Assembly (NCBI GenBank): GCA_900239685.1
Contig: OENT01000265.1
Span: 82,938-146,937 of the forward strand
Direction of reading: 5' to 3'
DNA length: 64,000 nucleotides
DNA from: Rotaria macrura
Taxonomy: Eukaryota > Rotifera > Eurotatoria > Philodinida > Philodinidae
Each line of letters begins with the position of its first letter. The stretch's first letter is position 1. Made by a program: the position numbers and the translations under genes. Below, piece after piece: positions 1-12,363 of the stretch. The notes under the pieces are model-generated. The model was not told where the DNA came from and ran no database searches. It was given only the letters and a program-made list of their open reading frames with translations.

Positions 1-273
1 TCGTTATGTTCCTGTCGGATTTCATCAAACTCACGTCGACTAGCAGTTATATCTCGTTCTTTCGTTTGATCTTGCCGAGCACTTGCTGTTCTTCGTGACC
101 ATTTGGCACATAGATCACATTGCCGACAAAGACAGCAAATCTAAATAAAAATAAATAAGTTAAAACTATCGAAAGAAACTTTTATTTCTCACCAAAAAAA
201 TCAGAAGAACGAGGATTATAACCACAGCGATGACAACTAATGTAACGATCACGTCTGTTGTCAGCACAACCAT
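1..273 (-). CDS. Partial single-pass membrane protein, N-terminal part
   Basis: The first exon (273..193) starts at an ATG and encodes 27 residues that are almost all hydrophobic, forming one membrane helix (DVIVTLVVIAVVIILVLLIF). A 52-nt GT-AG intron (192..141) joins it in phase 0 to a second exon (140..1) that runs off the window. The second exon opens with a cysteine cluster (ICCLCRQCDLCAKW), followed by a charged Arg/Lys/Glu/Gln-rich stretch. This looks like a short N-terminal anchor with a palmitoylation-type juxtamembrane cysteine cluster and a cytosolic charged region. Orientation and palmitoylation are inferred. I do not recognise the family. The C-terminus is missing because the window ends. 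The splice junction is well supported, since both frames stay open only with this intron removed. Confidence 0.6.
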
Positions 274-1154
274 TTTTAAAAATTAACTTGAAATAAAAAT
301 AAATCTAAAACATCGATATCGAGATGATTATTCAAAGAGAAACTAGCTGCTTAAATTACAATGCATAATGAATACATACTTGATGTAAGTTAAATTAGAA
401 AATTTGTAAATTAAACGAGAAGGACTTAGTCTAGAGAATGATAAACGACAATCTAAATATTTCAAATTAGAAGTGATTTATAAGAAAAAAAAAAGAGACG
501 TCTATATAAAACGCCTCGGATTTTCTGTGCTCTCTCATGCTCAGAATAGGGAAACGTATATATTCATATATATGATTCATCAACGAACAAAATAAGAAAT
601 TAGTAATGCCGTGAATAAAGAAATAGTTTTTTTTTCATCAGAGGCTAGTTTAGTCTCTATGATTAATCATTGCAAGTATTAAAATTCGAATATCCTACGT
701 CTATAAAACAAAAGCTTCACATGAAAATTCCAAAGATCTATTTTGAAAACTTTATTCGTGTAATCAAGTACTTACTTGAAAAATTTTCGATCAAAAACAA
801 ACCGAAACTAATAACTACATGTACATTATCTTATGATATTTTCTTTTTTTCGTCATCGAAAGAAAAACAAGCTACCTGACAGATCAAATTATCTTTCAAG
901 TTTCTGCATGATTGATTTCTCTCGTCCAGTTCGTTTATTCTTTGATGCGTCACAAAAAAGAAACAAATCAAATATTATTTTCTTTTCATCCATTGATTGT
1001 TACAAAAACGTTGTCCGTATACATCCGCACTGTGTATGAATCATCAGTATATTTCACATCACTCAATTCATAATGGGAACAAAAAAGAAAAAAGATAGAA
1101 GTCATATGATACATTTAGAAGAAGACGAAGAAAAAAAAATACTAACACCATAAT
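274..1154. other. Intergenic, no supported gene
   Basis: AT-rich spacer between the partial membrane protein and the Axin-like gene. Short open frames at 670-1039 have no coding character. A plus-strand TATATAAA lies at 503-510, but no gene follows it. Confidence 0.5.
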
Positions 1155-2249
1155 CTAAGCATTATTCAGTATTCGAATTACTACCGTACCATCAATATTC
1201 GGTAGAGGATTATCAAAATCTTCGATTTTTTCATTAATAAATTGTGTATCACCACCGAGCCAATTTTCATTTGTAGCACGATGTTTAACAAAATAGTCCA
1301 ATGAATTATTTGCATTCATACCATTTCGTTGATTTGATGATGATGTATGTAAACGTGGAATAATATCATTAAGTGTAATAGATTCTGGCGGTACAGAAAC
1401 TTGAATAACAAATGGCGTATCGCTGCCAGGTAAAAAATAGGCTACACGTGTCTTTTTTGTTGATGTAGCTACAAAGAAAGAACAATTAATTTGAAATATA
1501 AATAAATATATATATATATATATATATATGTGTGAATCAATTCTATTTGATTACGAACATTCAACTCGAATACTTCGATTCTGATGATGATGATGATGAT
1601 TTGGCTTTATTTTTGTCTGTAATGACAATGATGACGAATGAATTTTACGTGAACGTTTTAATTCATTATCATTTTGATATCCACTAGAAATATTTCCAAG
1701 TGTAGATGTTGATTTAATTTGTGTATTATTCTTTGTAAATTTGCCACGTCGATATTCATTCCATAGACGTGAATTAAGAAATTGTCGAAATACATCCGTT
1801 TGATTTTCAGTATAAAGAAGAAGATCATCTAAGACACCATCGAAAAAATGTTCCGTAAATTGTTTACGACGATAATTTTCACGTAATTCTAAACGTCGTT
1901 GTGCTGGTAGCCACGGTAGAATCGATTCATTTTCAATGTATGTTTTATATGCCGCTCGTCCAATATCATGTAATTGATTTGAATCATCTTTCTTTTCATT
2001 CAATACAAGTACAATAGCATAAACAGCACCCAACGAAGCTGTTTGTGGTGAACTCATAAGAAATTCAAGAAATAATTCAGCTGTTTCAGAATTCAATACA
2101 ATATCATGTATGGATATTGTTCGTGATAATTGTGAGGAATTTGTTGCTGGAACTCGATGAACAGTTGCTAATGATGAACGATGTGAACATTCCGTATCGC
2201 TGAAAGACATTTTTGTTAATTTGTTTTTCGGTTTCGTCGTCGAAATCAC
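1155..2249 (-). CDS. AXIN: Axin-like protein, RGS + DIX only (miniature)
   Basis: Two exons: 2249..1574 and 1468..1155, separated by an intron of about 105 nt containing a (TA)n run. The first exon encodes an Axin-type RGS domain, roughly residues 40-170 (LNSETAELFLEFL at its start, FLNSRLWNEYRRG at its end). The second exon encodes a C-terminal DIX domain (TRVAYFLPGSDTPF near its start, VVIRIL at its end). RGS followed by C-terminal DIX is the diagnostic order of Axin, the scaffold of the beta-catenin destruction complex in Wnt signalling. RGS binds APC and DIX polymerises with Dishevelled. The product is about 329 aa (316 from the downstream ATG at 2210), against more than 800 in vertebrate Axin. 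Only about 55 Ser/Lys/His-rich residues lie between the domains, so no room is left for GSK3-, beta-catenin- or PP2A-binding segments. The exact donor is uncertain (1574 chosen to keep frame). Confidence 0.75.
1506..1529. repeat. (TA)n microsatellite in Axin intron
   Basis: A run of about 12 TA units inside the intron of the Axin-like gene. Similar short (TA)n runs occur near 2505, 38053-38069, 43640-43660, 49300-49318 and 55774-55791. Confidence 0.8.
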
Positions 2250-3784
2250 GTACGAATTCTTCTAGACACAAAGACGATCAAATTGTATCCTGATTGTTTA
2301 TATGCAATAAGAGAAACGAATGAACAATAAAGAGAAAAGGTTAGCTAGGTTGTTGGATGTTTCTCTTTTTCGTTTCTGTCCAATTCATTTTTTCTCCTCG
2401 TCCACTCGAATCATCGGCGATCGTTTCGTCATTATTGATGTGTCAAGACACTCCCAGCTGGAAGGAGGAAAAAAATTTGAAAATATATATTTCGCTAACG
2501 TATGTATATATATATATATTCATGCGTTTAATCTGTCTGTTGCTTTGAAGAAGATCAAAGCAATGTCGGTAATAGTTGTTCGATGGAAAAACAACAACCT
2601 ATTGCATGTATATACACATAATTGGATAGTGGCATCAAATAAGAAATGGATGGCGGTGCGCATCATACTTAATAGTTAGAAACAGCATATATGTGTGAAA
2701 AACGCTTATCTATGGCTACATTCAACAATATTAGATTACCGAGAAAAAATATTTGAAGAATTTTTCATGACATCAGGAAAGCTGTCAGTCGCACTATTGA
2801 ATTTGAATGAATTGGTATGTTAACAGTATATAGTCCTTTTTCGAAGAATTCGAGAAGAAACCAAATTTACGTACGAGATATGCAGTAGCGATATTAAAAC
2901 ATAAAGAAACATATTGATGAATTGGATATTGTTTTCATATGTACTACTATTCGTTGTTTGGAGTGAGTTTATTTTATTCTTATTTCAAAAAAAGAAGCAT
3001 ATTTGTTTTTCTCTTATCGTAGTTATTTCTTTATGAAGAAGTTCATTAAACAGAAGCGGATACTCTCATGGATATCTTTGATATTTTGACCTTTTTTCTT
3101 TTCCAACAATAAAAGAATCAATACAATGCAGTATAGTGTGTGCCTAGAGAAAATCATAACATCACAGTATCATCGAAGATAGTATCTCAAGCGATGGATG
3201 ATACTCTACTTGTTTGTAAATATGTCAAAAATCTGTGATCAAACATTGCTCTAATAATAAGACATGATAAACTGTTGGAAATGAATAACACTTTGAAATC
3301 TTGACGTACATATCAGTTCAATGTTAGCTAGAGTTCATCCTGAACAAGAAGAAGTTACTTCTGGTCTGCGTCACACGATAAATGGTTGTTTGCTCTTTTC
3401 TCACTAATATATCTATGAATGATAAAAACAAGGGCTGAACTAACGCAAGGATAAATGACAAAATATTCCTCATTTAGATGTAATTTCTGTACACAAAAAA
3501 AATTGTTTGTTTTCATGGATTAATTAGTTACATACATATGTTTCATTTAAACACAAATCAATGATGTAGTATGTATGATTGAGTTTTTCAGTTTAGTATG
3601 CTTTCTGAGAAAGATTTATCAATGAATGAAATCTAATAGAACATCAAGAGAATCTCATCACATATGTTAATATATTGCATGAATAATTGAACTTTCTTTG
3701 AAGTTCTTTTTATTTCAAATTATCCATGTGTTTTTTTTAATATTGTTCAATAACAATGGAAACAAACCGAAAAAGAAAACAGAA
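2250..3784. other. Intergenic, upstream of Axin-like gene
   Basis: No supported gene. A plus-strand open frame at 2320-2679 has low-complexity composition and no recognisable motif. The region presumably holds the promoter of the Axin-like gene, but I see no clear core element. Confidence 0.5.
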
Positions 3785-3790
3785 TTTATT
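3785..3790 (-). terminator. AATAAA polyadenylation signal of WDR89
   Basis: TTTATT on the plus strand reads as AATAAA on the minus strand, about 18 nt past the WDR89 stop codon. This is a suitable position for 3'-end formation. Confidence 0.6.
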
Positions 3791-3807
3791 TATGTTTCTT
3801 GTGTGAT

Positions 3808-5861
3808 TTAGTATGGTTTTCTACTATTTGACTTTTTCTTTGATTGTATTTGTTGTTGATTCTCATTGAAATTTGTTTTTAATGAAGATTGCCATTGAAT
3901 CAATTGTCCATCGTCACCACATGAATAAAGTGTAGAACGATTAGTTACGATTGCACGTATCGTTTCAGAATGAAGTGAATCCAATGGTATAATAGTAGGT
4001 TGAGATTGATCAGACGGAACTAATGTTATATTCATTTTTCCCATATGATCACACATTAATAATGGCCAATAGGTTTTCATATCAGCTATTGTTATTGATG
4101 GTAACAAGTCTTTAACGTTACTATCAGATAGTATGTCAACGATGGTTGCATGAGATGAAGATAGGTGATGAACAAATGTAGAAGATTTCGGTGATGAATC
4201 AAATGTGTTCGGAAACTGCTCGGATGCTATTATCTCACTATCTGTATCCCCTTGCACCAGCAATTGTTGATTTTCATCGGATGTTGACCAAATATAAAAA
4301 GCATTGGATGCAGTTGTTGCATATACGGTATCATACTGAGAAAAACCACATTTTGCAACAGGTCCATTGGCATTGAAAACCTAAACAAATACGATTTCTA
4401 TTATACTACATTGTTTTAAAAATGATGACCGAAGATGCTCCTGCTCTTATTTACTTAGGATTTTCAAGATTATCATTTCGTTCTTTTGATAATAAAAAGA
4501 ATCATGTTCTTTTTTTGGAACAAAACACTCAGGAAATTATCAGATAACTAATACCTTAAGTCTTCTATATGAAAAATTGTCTTTTTTTTTCTCGTAATGA
4601 TCACATATGTATTCCATGTTGCTGAGAAAAATTTAGCAACAGGTCAAGAGTACATTCGTTTTCAACTAGAATTATCGGTTCGATTATACTTTTTGAGAGA
4701 AGATGGAGTGAAACTTGCTGAATTCAAAGTTCAGAAAACTATATAGTACCTACGATCAAGTATGGTGGATCTCAAATGAATCGATATAAGATTCAACATC
4801 GTCTCTGTCTGAAATATTCCTGATAGATTTTACTTCAAATAGAAATAGACATCAAGTTTGATGGTCTGCACGTTTTTGTCAATTCTCGAATTGCTCATTT
4901 GTGATCTTCATTATTGTTTTACCATGGTTAGAAAAAAAAACTTTCTAATATGTTTGTAAATAGTAATTCTCAAACAATAGAAGTTGATCTCGCATGAATG
5001 TTTCTTTTGGAAATTTAACATAGTTTTTTATTCGTTCGATGGTTATGGTTTCATTTGAAGCATTTTTTGGGGGTGGGAGGTTGTATTATTAAGCCAATTT
5101 ATTACATTGAAGAGTATTGCTGGAAAAATTTTAGAACATTATACTATTGAGAGAAAAATTTAATTGTAAAGATATCCTTCACATGGTACCTGTTCAAGTG
5201 CATCATCTTCATTGGACTTTGATACATCATACAAACAAACAAGACCATCTGTGGAACCACTTATTAAATGAGTTGAATTCATTCGAGAAAACTTGACTTG
5301 AATTATATCATCCGAATGTGATTCCGTGTAATATCCTAATAGTTGTTTCTTGATTGGAGCTCGTAAATCCCAAAAAGCAATAGCAACGTTTTCATCACCT
5401 TTAAGTTCAGTACCAGCAGCAACTAATTGATCTTCATTATTACATGTTACTGAGAGAAATTCATGTGTATCACCACAACCATTCAATTGAATCGTTTCTA
5501 ACTGTGGTGTTCTTGTGTCCCAAACAAGAACTGAATTCTTATTAGTCGAGGCAAACAAAGTGTATGGTGAAATATAAGCATATTGAATAGAATGTATTGT
5601 TATTGAAGACGCTAAATCATTGTGATCAAAATTATTTGAAGTTGATGAAAGTGATGATACAGATTGTAGTGTTGTTGCATCAAATAATTGAATGGTATTT
5701 GGAATAGTCAGTACAGCAACATGACTATGACTACTATTTAGAGTAAGATCAACAGCATAGCAATTATTTGTTTCTGATGAAGATCGTACCGAACTTTTAT
5801 TGATACAGATCAATGATTTCAAAGATGATGAAGAATTGGCATTTGTTGATTTGAATTTCAT
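3808..5861 (-). CDS. WDR89: WD-repeat protein 89
   Basis: Two exons, 5861..5190 (224 codons) and 4380..3808, joined in phase 0 across an 809-nt intron. The product is 414 aa, near the vertebrate WDR89 length of about 387. WD-repeat blades are visible as VLVWDTR, IAFWDLRAP, a GSTDGLVCLYDVS segment matching the family's characteristic LVCVFDI region, and a C-terminal SCGDDGQLIQWQ blade. The protein should be a single seven-bladed propeller acting as an interaction scaffold. The family has no well-established biochemical role, so I give no function beyond that. The gene sits about 310 bp downstream of EMC6 on the same strand. The last 30 residues are a basic Gln/Lys/Ser tail. Start chosen as the first ATG of the open frame. 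Confidence 0.85.
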
Positions 5862-6171
5862 ATCTGAAATAATTCGACTTAAAGAAATCCATGGTATTGA
5901 AATTAGTTGACCTTGTTAACTTATTTTATAACTTGATATTTTCGATGACTCAAACTTTTCCTGTTTCTCTGAAATGTATTCTTTTCAATGAAATCATCCA
6001 TCACGAATTTTTATTCTTTTAATCTTTGTGGAATGAATGGAATCAGAACAAAAATTGTAACAATACATTAGTAGAAAAACGAAAAAGAAAACAACATAAA
6101 GAAAAGAAAACGCTTTGTCTGTTGTTCAAGTCTACTGAGACAATTCGCTTCAATCGCTCGTATGGAAAATC

Positions 6172-6654
6172 TTAATAAACGTGAACCATTCCATAGAGAA
6201 ATGTCCAAAAGAGTACATAGGTTAGTAGACCATTAAAAAATCCATTAAGAAAGACATGATTTAAACTATTGAAAAACTTTCGATGTTCATGGCGAATCAG
6301 TATGAATATAACAATCGATAGTAGAAACATTGATAAACCATAAAATAGAAAACCTTTATATGATGTAAGACCAATAATACCAGCAACACAGCCAGATAAT
6401 GCACTAATAGATGTACGACATTGTTCAAGACTATTTTCATTGAAACGAACAGCTACATCACTGTAAATAGCTGACTCCTGTTTTCGCTTCTCATTACCAG
6501 CTGATAATGTCGAAGTATCGGTCGATGATGCCCGTTTTGCAGCGATGGTACGTGAGTCAGCTGTACGACGAATTTGCATTTCACTATTTGTTGACATGTT
6601 GAATTTTTTCTTATTTGATTTGATTTGATCGATTAAGATTGAAAGTGACTTCAA
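6172..6654 (-). CDS. EMC6: ER membrane protein complex subunit 6
   Basis: Single-exon gene. EMC6 is a core subunit of the ER membrane complex, which inserts tail-anchored proteins and first transmembrane helices of multi-pass proteins. The conserved core is clear: a CRTSISALSG motif followed by AGIIGLTSYKGFLFYG, further hydrophobic segments, and the near-invariant C-terminus LFWTFLYGMVHVY. Three membrane helices are expected in the last ~90 residues. The open frame gives 160 aa, longer than the human protein (110 aa). The extra is a hydrophilic Ser/Thr/Lys N-terminus. The first ATG is at 6654, and an internal ATG at 6597 (MSTNSEMQ) would give 141 aa. I cannot decide between them from sequence alone. 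The gene lies between USP5 and WDR89 on the same strand. Confidence 0.93.
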   Translation of the reverse strand: MKSLSILIDQIKSNKKKFNMSTNSEMQIRRTADSRTIAAKRASSTDTSTLSAGNEKRKQESAIYSDVAVRFNENSLEQCRTSISALSGCVAGIIGLTSYKGFLFYGLSMFLLSIVIFILIRHEHRKFFNSLNHVFLNGFFNGLLTYVLFWTFLYGMVHVY

Positions 6655-6892
6655 TGAAAGAGAAATATTAACCTTGGTTGATATTCTTCAATTATACTTA
6701 CTTAATACAGAATTGAAGATCAGAATCTATAATTAATATACATCTAAGAACAAAAAATAAAAAAAGAACATAGTGTGTCATGTCATGAAGAATAAAATCG
6801 TTTGTTTTTTAAACAATAATAAACAATCGATATTCATCGAGTTTTAAAAAGAAAGTGAAAACAATCGAACTAGGGTTATAATGTGTCTGTAT

Positions 6893-6898
6893 TTTATT
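6893..6898 (-). terminator. AATAAA polyadenylation signal of USP5
   Basis: AATAAA on the minus strand about 18 nt beyond the USP5 stop codon. Confidence 0.6.
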
Positions 6899-6915
6899 TT
6901 GCTTTCCATACTCAA

Positions 6916-9900
6916 TTAAACATCTTCACGTTTGTAGAAATAAAGATAAGCTAAATCTTTGGGTGGATGTTCAGAATATGCAACAACTTCATCATTAAAT
7001 ATAATCCAACGATCATCTTTGAGAATATGTGCGACATAATGACCCGATGATGGATGATTACCAATATGAGAAATGAAAGCCATAAGCCGATATTTGCCAA
7101 TACCATCACGATAGTTTTGCTTCGTCTCATGCGTAGATGATGATGATGATGATGATGATGATGCAACAAATGCATTCAAACTTGAACTATCTTCAGGTGT
7201 ATTAAGAGCCCAATCAACAGCTGCTTCAACATTATTATTCGTTGATGATAATGCACGAAGTGCGTGAGCACGTGAAAAACCCATGGACATAACAATGCCA
7301 ATACTTTCTTCATCAACCTAAGAGGTAGAAATGAGCAAGGAAAAACAGTTTATTGTTTCATTCGATTTAGTAAAATTCCACAAAACTTTTTAAGTAGAAA
7401 ATTATCAGTGTAAATTAAAATGACTCGTAGTTATAGAGGTTACTAAAAAATTGATTGATACTTTTCAATTCACACGATAATAATGAAAGAAAGTTTCAAT
7501 TTATGTAAAAACTATCATTCCAGTTATTTGTTACTTCATCGGTTTTAGGTGTTTGATGATGAAGATTTAAAAACAGAATCTTTATATATTACTGACAACA
7601 ATTCTATTGATAATGTTGAACGTTTTATGTAATCTTATGACTTTGAATACTCTTGTTAACTCTATTTAGTTTTCGAAGATTGTACTATTGATCCACATAG
7701 AATTTTTTTTTTGACGTATACAACATATCACGTAAGATAGGACAATTTGAATAAATTTTTCATAACTTACGTTGATTTCCCGTAGGATTATGCTTGTCGT
7801 GCTTATGATGTATGCCTGACTTTTGTGAGAGAAGTACACAAGGATTTCTTTTAAAAATTCAGACATTAGCATACAAGGATTGACAGACTCATGAGCATAT
7901 ATTCAATTGTCTTTTGATTGAAATTTGATTTCGATAGCAGATAACTTCATCATCATTCCCGATAGGATTTCATGAGGAAATGAATGTACTGATGAAACTT
8001 TTATTGGAGCTTTTCTTCTCAAATAATTTCATGTAAGAATATCTTATACTGTGAAAACTTTCCTTGGGTCAGATATTTGATTTCTTTCTTATGGAATTTT
8101 CAAGTTCATTTCTCTACTCTTCTAATTTATCAACTGTAAACTATACGAAATTTCACAGAAGCATAGTTTAGTATTAGAAATGCTTCTATAATAACATTCG
8201 TCAAATGACTTACAGGTGGCGTTTGAATTTGTTCAACTCGAGCTCTTTTACTTGGTGCTTGGTAGGGTGTATCGAAATCTGGATCCGATTGATGTTCAAA
8301 TACCCAATTCATAGCTGCTTCAATATCATGATTACCCGTATTGATTAATGCTCGTTTACAGCCTTCCATTGAAAAACCCATATCAACAAGTTGTTGTAAA
8401 AGAACTTCATTAACATGAACAGCTGAGTGACTGGTAGGTTCATCATCTAAAAAGAGACGGGAAAGCTTTTGTTTTCTGTGGAGAAAGACAATCGAATTTC
8501 CAATTTACCATCAACCATCAATATTTCACCTTGTTGAAGTCCTGTTGCACGTAATGCATTAAGATCAAGTTCATCGGGAACGTCCATAGACACATCAATT
8601 TTTTTCGGTGTCCAATCCGAATTAAATGTATACTTTTTCAATTGAACAACAAGATAATCAGGAAAAGTTAAAAATTTTTGAGTCTTTCTTATTGTCGTCG
8701 TACGTCCATGTTGCGGTAATTTATAATCATTAATATCTTCTGCTTGAGCCCATAGTGATATGGCTTCTTGAAGTGGAATGATAGGACGTACAACAGGTAA
8801 ATCATTTAATTGTTTGCCTTGTTTCTCCAAATCTTCTTTTATTTGATTATATTGAATTACCTCTTGCATATTTCTCGCTGCTTCTAGCGGTACATTCAAT
8901 CGAAACATGGAGTCATTACGTGTTAAGTATCGTACTTGATTTGTTTCAGGATAATAAATACGTTCTTCAAGTTCGAATTGAAAACAAGTACTTGGATCCA
9001 ATGATGGATTCGCTGTAGGGTCCTTTTTACAATGGTTATGTACTTGTTCTGTGTAGTATTGAAGAAATTCGGCAGCATCTTGTTGTTGTTTTGTACTAAA
9101 GTCAGCATGATTACGACCAATCAATAAACGAAACATCTGTGGACGAATACATGATGGAGCTTGTAATGATGGATCAACATTGGCTAACATCTCTTTCGAA
9201 TAGCGACCTGACAATAGACCATCAGCTAATTTGGCTGTTTGTGCATTGAAATCATTGGCAGGATCTTTAGCTTTGTCAAAGTAAAATTCGCAATGCTTGT
9301 AATATTTTTCTTGAAAATCTTTCAGTGTAAATAAGACTTGCATGACTGAATTCATATAACATGAATTTCCTAAATTTTTCATACCAGTATAACCTAAAAT
9401 AGACAATAAATCATCAAATAAAAATCGATTGTTAAAATGTGTTTCTTTTATTCGCATACCTGGTCCATGAACAGGTTGTAATTTTGAATTCGCTTCTTCA
9501 ATCATTGATGCTTCACCATACTTTTGATTTAATTCGATTTCTAAATCAGCCATGGATCGATCACTTTTTTCCATTTTAAGCATATTAATTCCCCAATGTG
9601 ATAAATGAACAGCAAGATTTGGATCTTCAACCATATCATCTTCATCGTATGAATAAACATCGGCACCTTTAGCTGTTATAGTTCCTAGAGAGAAAATTTC
9701 CAAAAAGAAAACAATCAATTTCAATCGTTCATGGTAATGATTCTGATTATGCTATTAATACAATCACAGAATATAATATCATCTAGTTGCTATCAGAATT
9801 ATAGAAGTTGGAGATTTACTCTAGTCCCGATAAGTAAAATACGAAAATTTGTTCCGACTTTTATGATTGCAGAAAAAGCATTGTCCTGTTCCCAAAGATT

Positions 9901-11363
9901 GAAACTAATTATTTTTCAGTGCGGTAAATTATTAATCATAGTGATGAGAAGCATTATTCAATTGATACGTTCTGAATGTTAATCGTTGTCGCCTATAGGA
10001 ATAAACAAGAATCGGAGATAGCTACGAATTTTTTTTTCTTAGGATGAAATTTCAACTAAATTAAACTAATCTTATACATCTGTAATCAGAATATTTGATA
10101 TTTACATCAGATGACAAGTCTTCTTAGATATATGTTATCAGTAGCGAAAATTCAGCATACTATTAGTAAAGACATGAAATTTGTTTTCCAGTTTCGGATT
10201 GTATTCAATAATAGGCTATTGAACAGTATTTGTTTACAAATCTTTTTTTTTATTCGTACCATGTCTGGATCGAATTTTAAAAAACTTTGACTAAATTAGA
10301 CTACGTTCTAAATTTTTCAATTAGTTTTTGTAATATGTCAAACTTATAATTAGTTCATTGTCGGTTAATTTTCAATAGTAAGTTCCTTTTTCTAGCATCA
10401 TACGGTGTTCATGTTTTTAGATAATATCACATACAAATCAAAGAACACGATTACATGAATCAACACTAAATACTCATACATCTTTCGCATGTCAACGGAA
10501 AATTTTCAAATCATAATTTTTACAGAAATGTTGAATTTATATGTCATACTCTTGTATGTGATCGATGGGAATGTCAATTTGATCAACATCATAACGATGG
10601 ATTTAAAAATAGTAATGACCGAACATAAAACTAAATTCTCAAATAACTAACCAAGTTTGACAGCTAATGGATACCGTGCTCTATAATAATGTTCAGCAGC
10701 GTGATTATTTCCACCAGTACCATCGAAAAATTTTCTTCCACATAGAATAGATCCATCAGTTAAATTGAGCCATAGGTTTTCTTTTAAATCACATCGTTCA
10801 CATTGCCAACCATTGGGTGGAATTTTACGACCATTATTTAATTGTTCTAATGTTTGAGTATGTTTGGTTATACGACGAATTTCTCCATTCCATGTTGTAT
10901 TCATCAATGAACGTTCCTCTTTTAAAAATGCAGAATCTGCAGCTATGATAGCATCAGCTGATTGTCTTACATTGTCAGGTAATTGATTAGTTTTATCTGG
11001 ATAAGGAACAGTTGCATCTGGATGAATATAAATTGAATATTGCTCATCGAATGTAAAACGATTTGATTGATTGACGTCAAAACCGCCTTCTATACCAATG
11101 GCTAGTTTTGTTACTTTCGTTGCTTCGGCATTAGCATCGATTGGTACAGCTATCCGTCTTCGTATGATATGTAAGAAGACATTTTTTCCTGGATTATTTT
11201 TACAATGTCGTTCAAGATGTTCTTTTCCAATACCACGAAATGTTGACATACAAATATAAAGACCATTTTCAGATTCAGGATTATCAAATGAATAAAGACA
11301 TTCATCTTTATAAATGTTATCATTGGCACCAGGTGCACGTACATTCTTATACATATCAGTCAT
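6916..11363 (-). CDS. USP5: Ubiquitin carboxyl-terminal hydrolase 5 (isopeptidase T)
   Basis: Five exons: 11363..10652, 9684..9460, 9393..8509, 8446..8214 and 7317..6916, giving 818 aa (human about 835-858). USP5 is the cysteine protease that takes apart unanchored polyubiquitin chains and recycles monoubiquitin. In order: N-terminal cryptic ZnF-UBP; ZnF-UBP near residues 195-240 (WQCERCDLKENLWLNLTDGS, then GGNNHAAEHY); USP catalytic core with Cys324 in NLGNSCYMNS and His778 in SGHYVAHIL; two UBA domains (LVDMGFSMEGCKRAL and VMSMGFSRAHALRAL) inserted before the His box. All key catalytic motifs are present. The 66-nt intron 9459..9394 is in frame with no stop, so unspliced RNA would add 22 residues just before the Cys box. 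A nine-serine run lies between UBA2 and the His box. Introns 1 (967 nt) and 4 (896 nt) are long for this locus. Confidence 0.95.
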
Positions 11364-12363
11364 GATTGTTTATCTGAAAGCACAATTACTTGAAAATTAT
11401 TGACAAATAATTATGATTGCTGTTCGTTAAGCAAAACGAAAACGAAAACTATAGATATATATGTATATATATACAATGACTAGAAAAGTATAAGGCGTCG
11501 GTAATTCAAAATTTGAAACAGTCACAAGAAAAGATTAAAGAAATTTAAGTACATCAAAAACATCGAGCCTCAATATTTTATCAAAATTCAATTGTATATA
11601 GAATGGTTTCTTTTTGATAAACTAAAGTGAAACTATCAGTTATTAATTTAGACTATCAAAATTTCGATGTCGAAATAAATAAATATTATATATGTTTGAC
11701 ATAAGAGTAAAAAATTTGAATGATTTGTGTTATTCAATATTCGAATGCGATGCATGTCGAAAAAGAAACACTTGTTCTTAGGCTAAATACATGTCGGAGT
11801 ACCCGATCTCAACTATCATAGGATGTACGCAGTCATAGTGAAAGACATAAATGATTTTTTCTATTTTAAATTTAAAATTCAAATTAGATTGTCTTCTCAT
11901 TTTGAACATGATGTTCTCTGTTGTTATTTTTACATCGAAAATTAGGTTCTACGGATCAACGGAGAATAATGTGAAGTTTCGACTTTAAAAATCATCCATT
12001 ATCATAAAAATCAAGTATGAGTTTTTTTTTACACGCGCAAAATCTGTACTTGATTAGTTCTATTCATCCGAGAAATCTATAGAATAGGTCATTCATCAAA
12101 TAAGAAATACCGGAAATCTTTCAGTAATATTATTAGTGTACGATAGGGTGAGATAAGATATATCTTAGCAGACGATGCTTTTCGAATACTTGAATTAGTA
12201 AAGACCGTAAAAATTATTTTTTTGGCATTACTTTTCACTGTAGCCATGTTAAAAATCAGAGTAACTCGATATGCTCTATTGAGTGAAGGGAAAAGTTAAT
12301 TTTGAATTTCCGACCCCTTAAATAAAAATTGCGAAAAAAAAACAAGCCGCCAAATGTCTACTC
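11364..12363. other. Intergenic between RIC3 and USP5
   Basis: About 1 kb of AT-rich sequence upstream of USP5 and downstream of RIC3. I see no gene or clear regulatory element. Confidence 0.5.

Noticed and set aside
670-1039. Overlapping short plus-strand open frames
   Set aside because: Low-complexity, AT-driven composition, no motif and no splice partner.
2320-2679. 119-codon plus-strand open frame
   Set aside because: Contains TA-repeat-encoded Tyr/Ile runs, no domain, and overlaps the likely promoter of the Axin-like gene.
6951-7175. Minus-strand frame with a poly-His run
   Set aside because: Shadow of the USP5 last exon: the serine repeat read in another frame.
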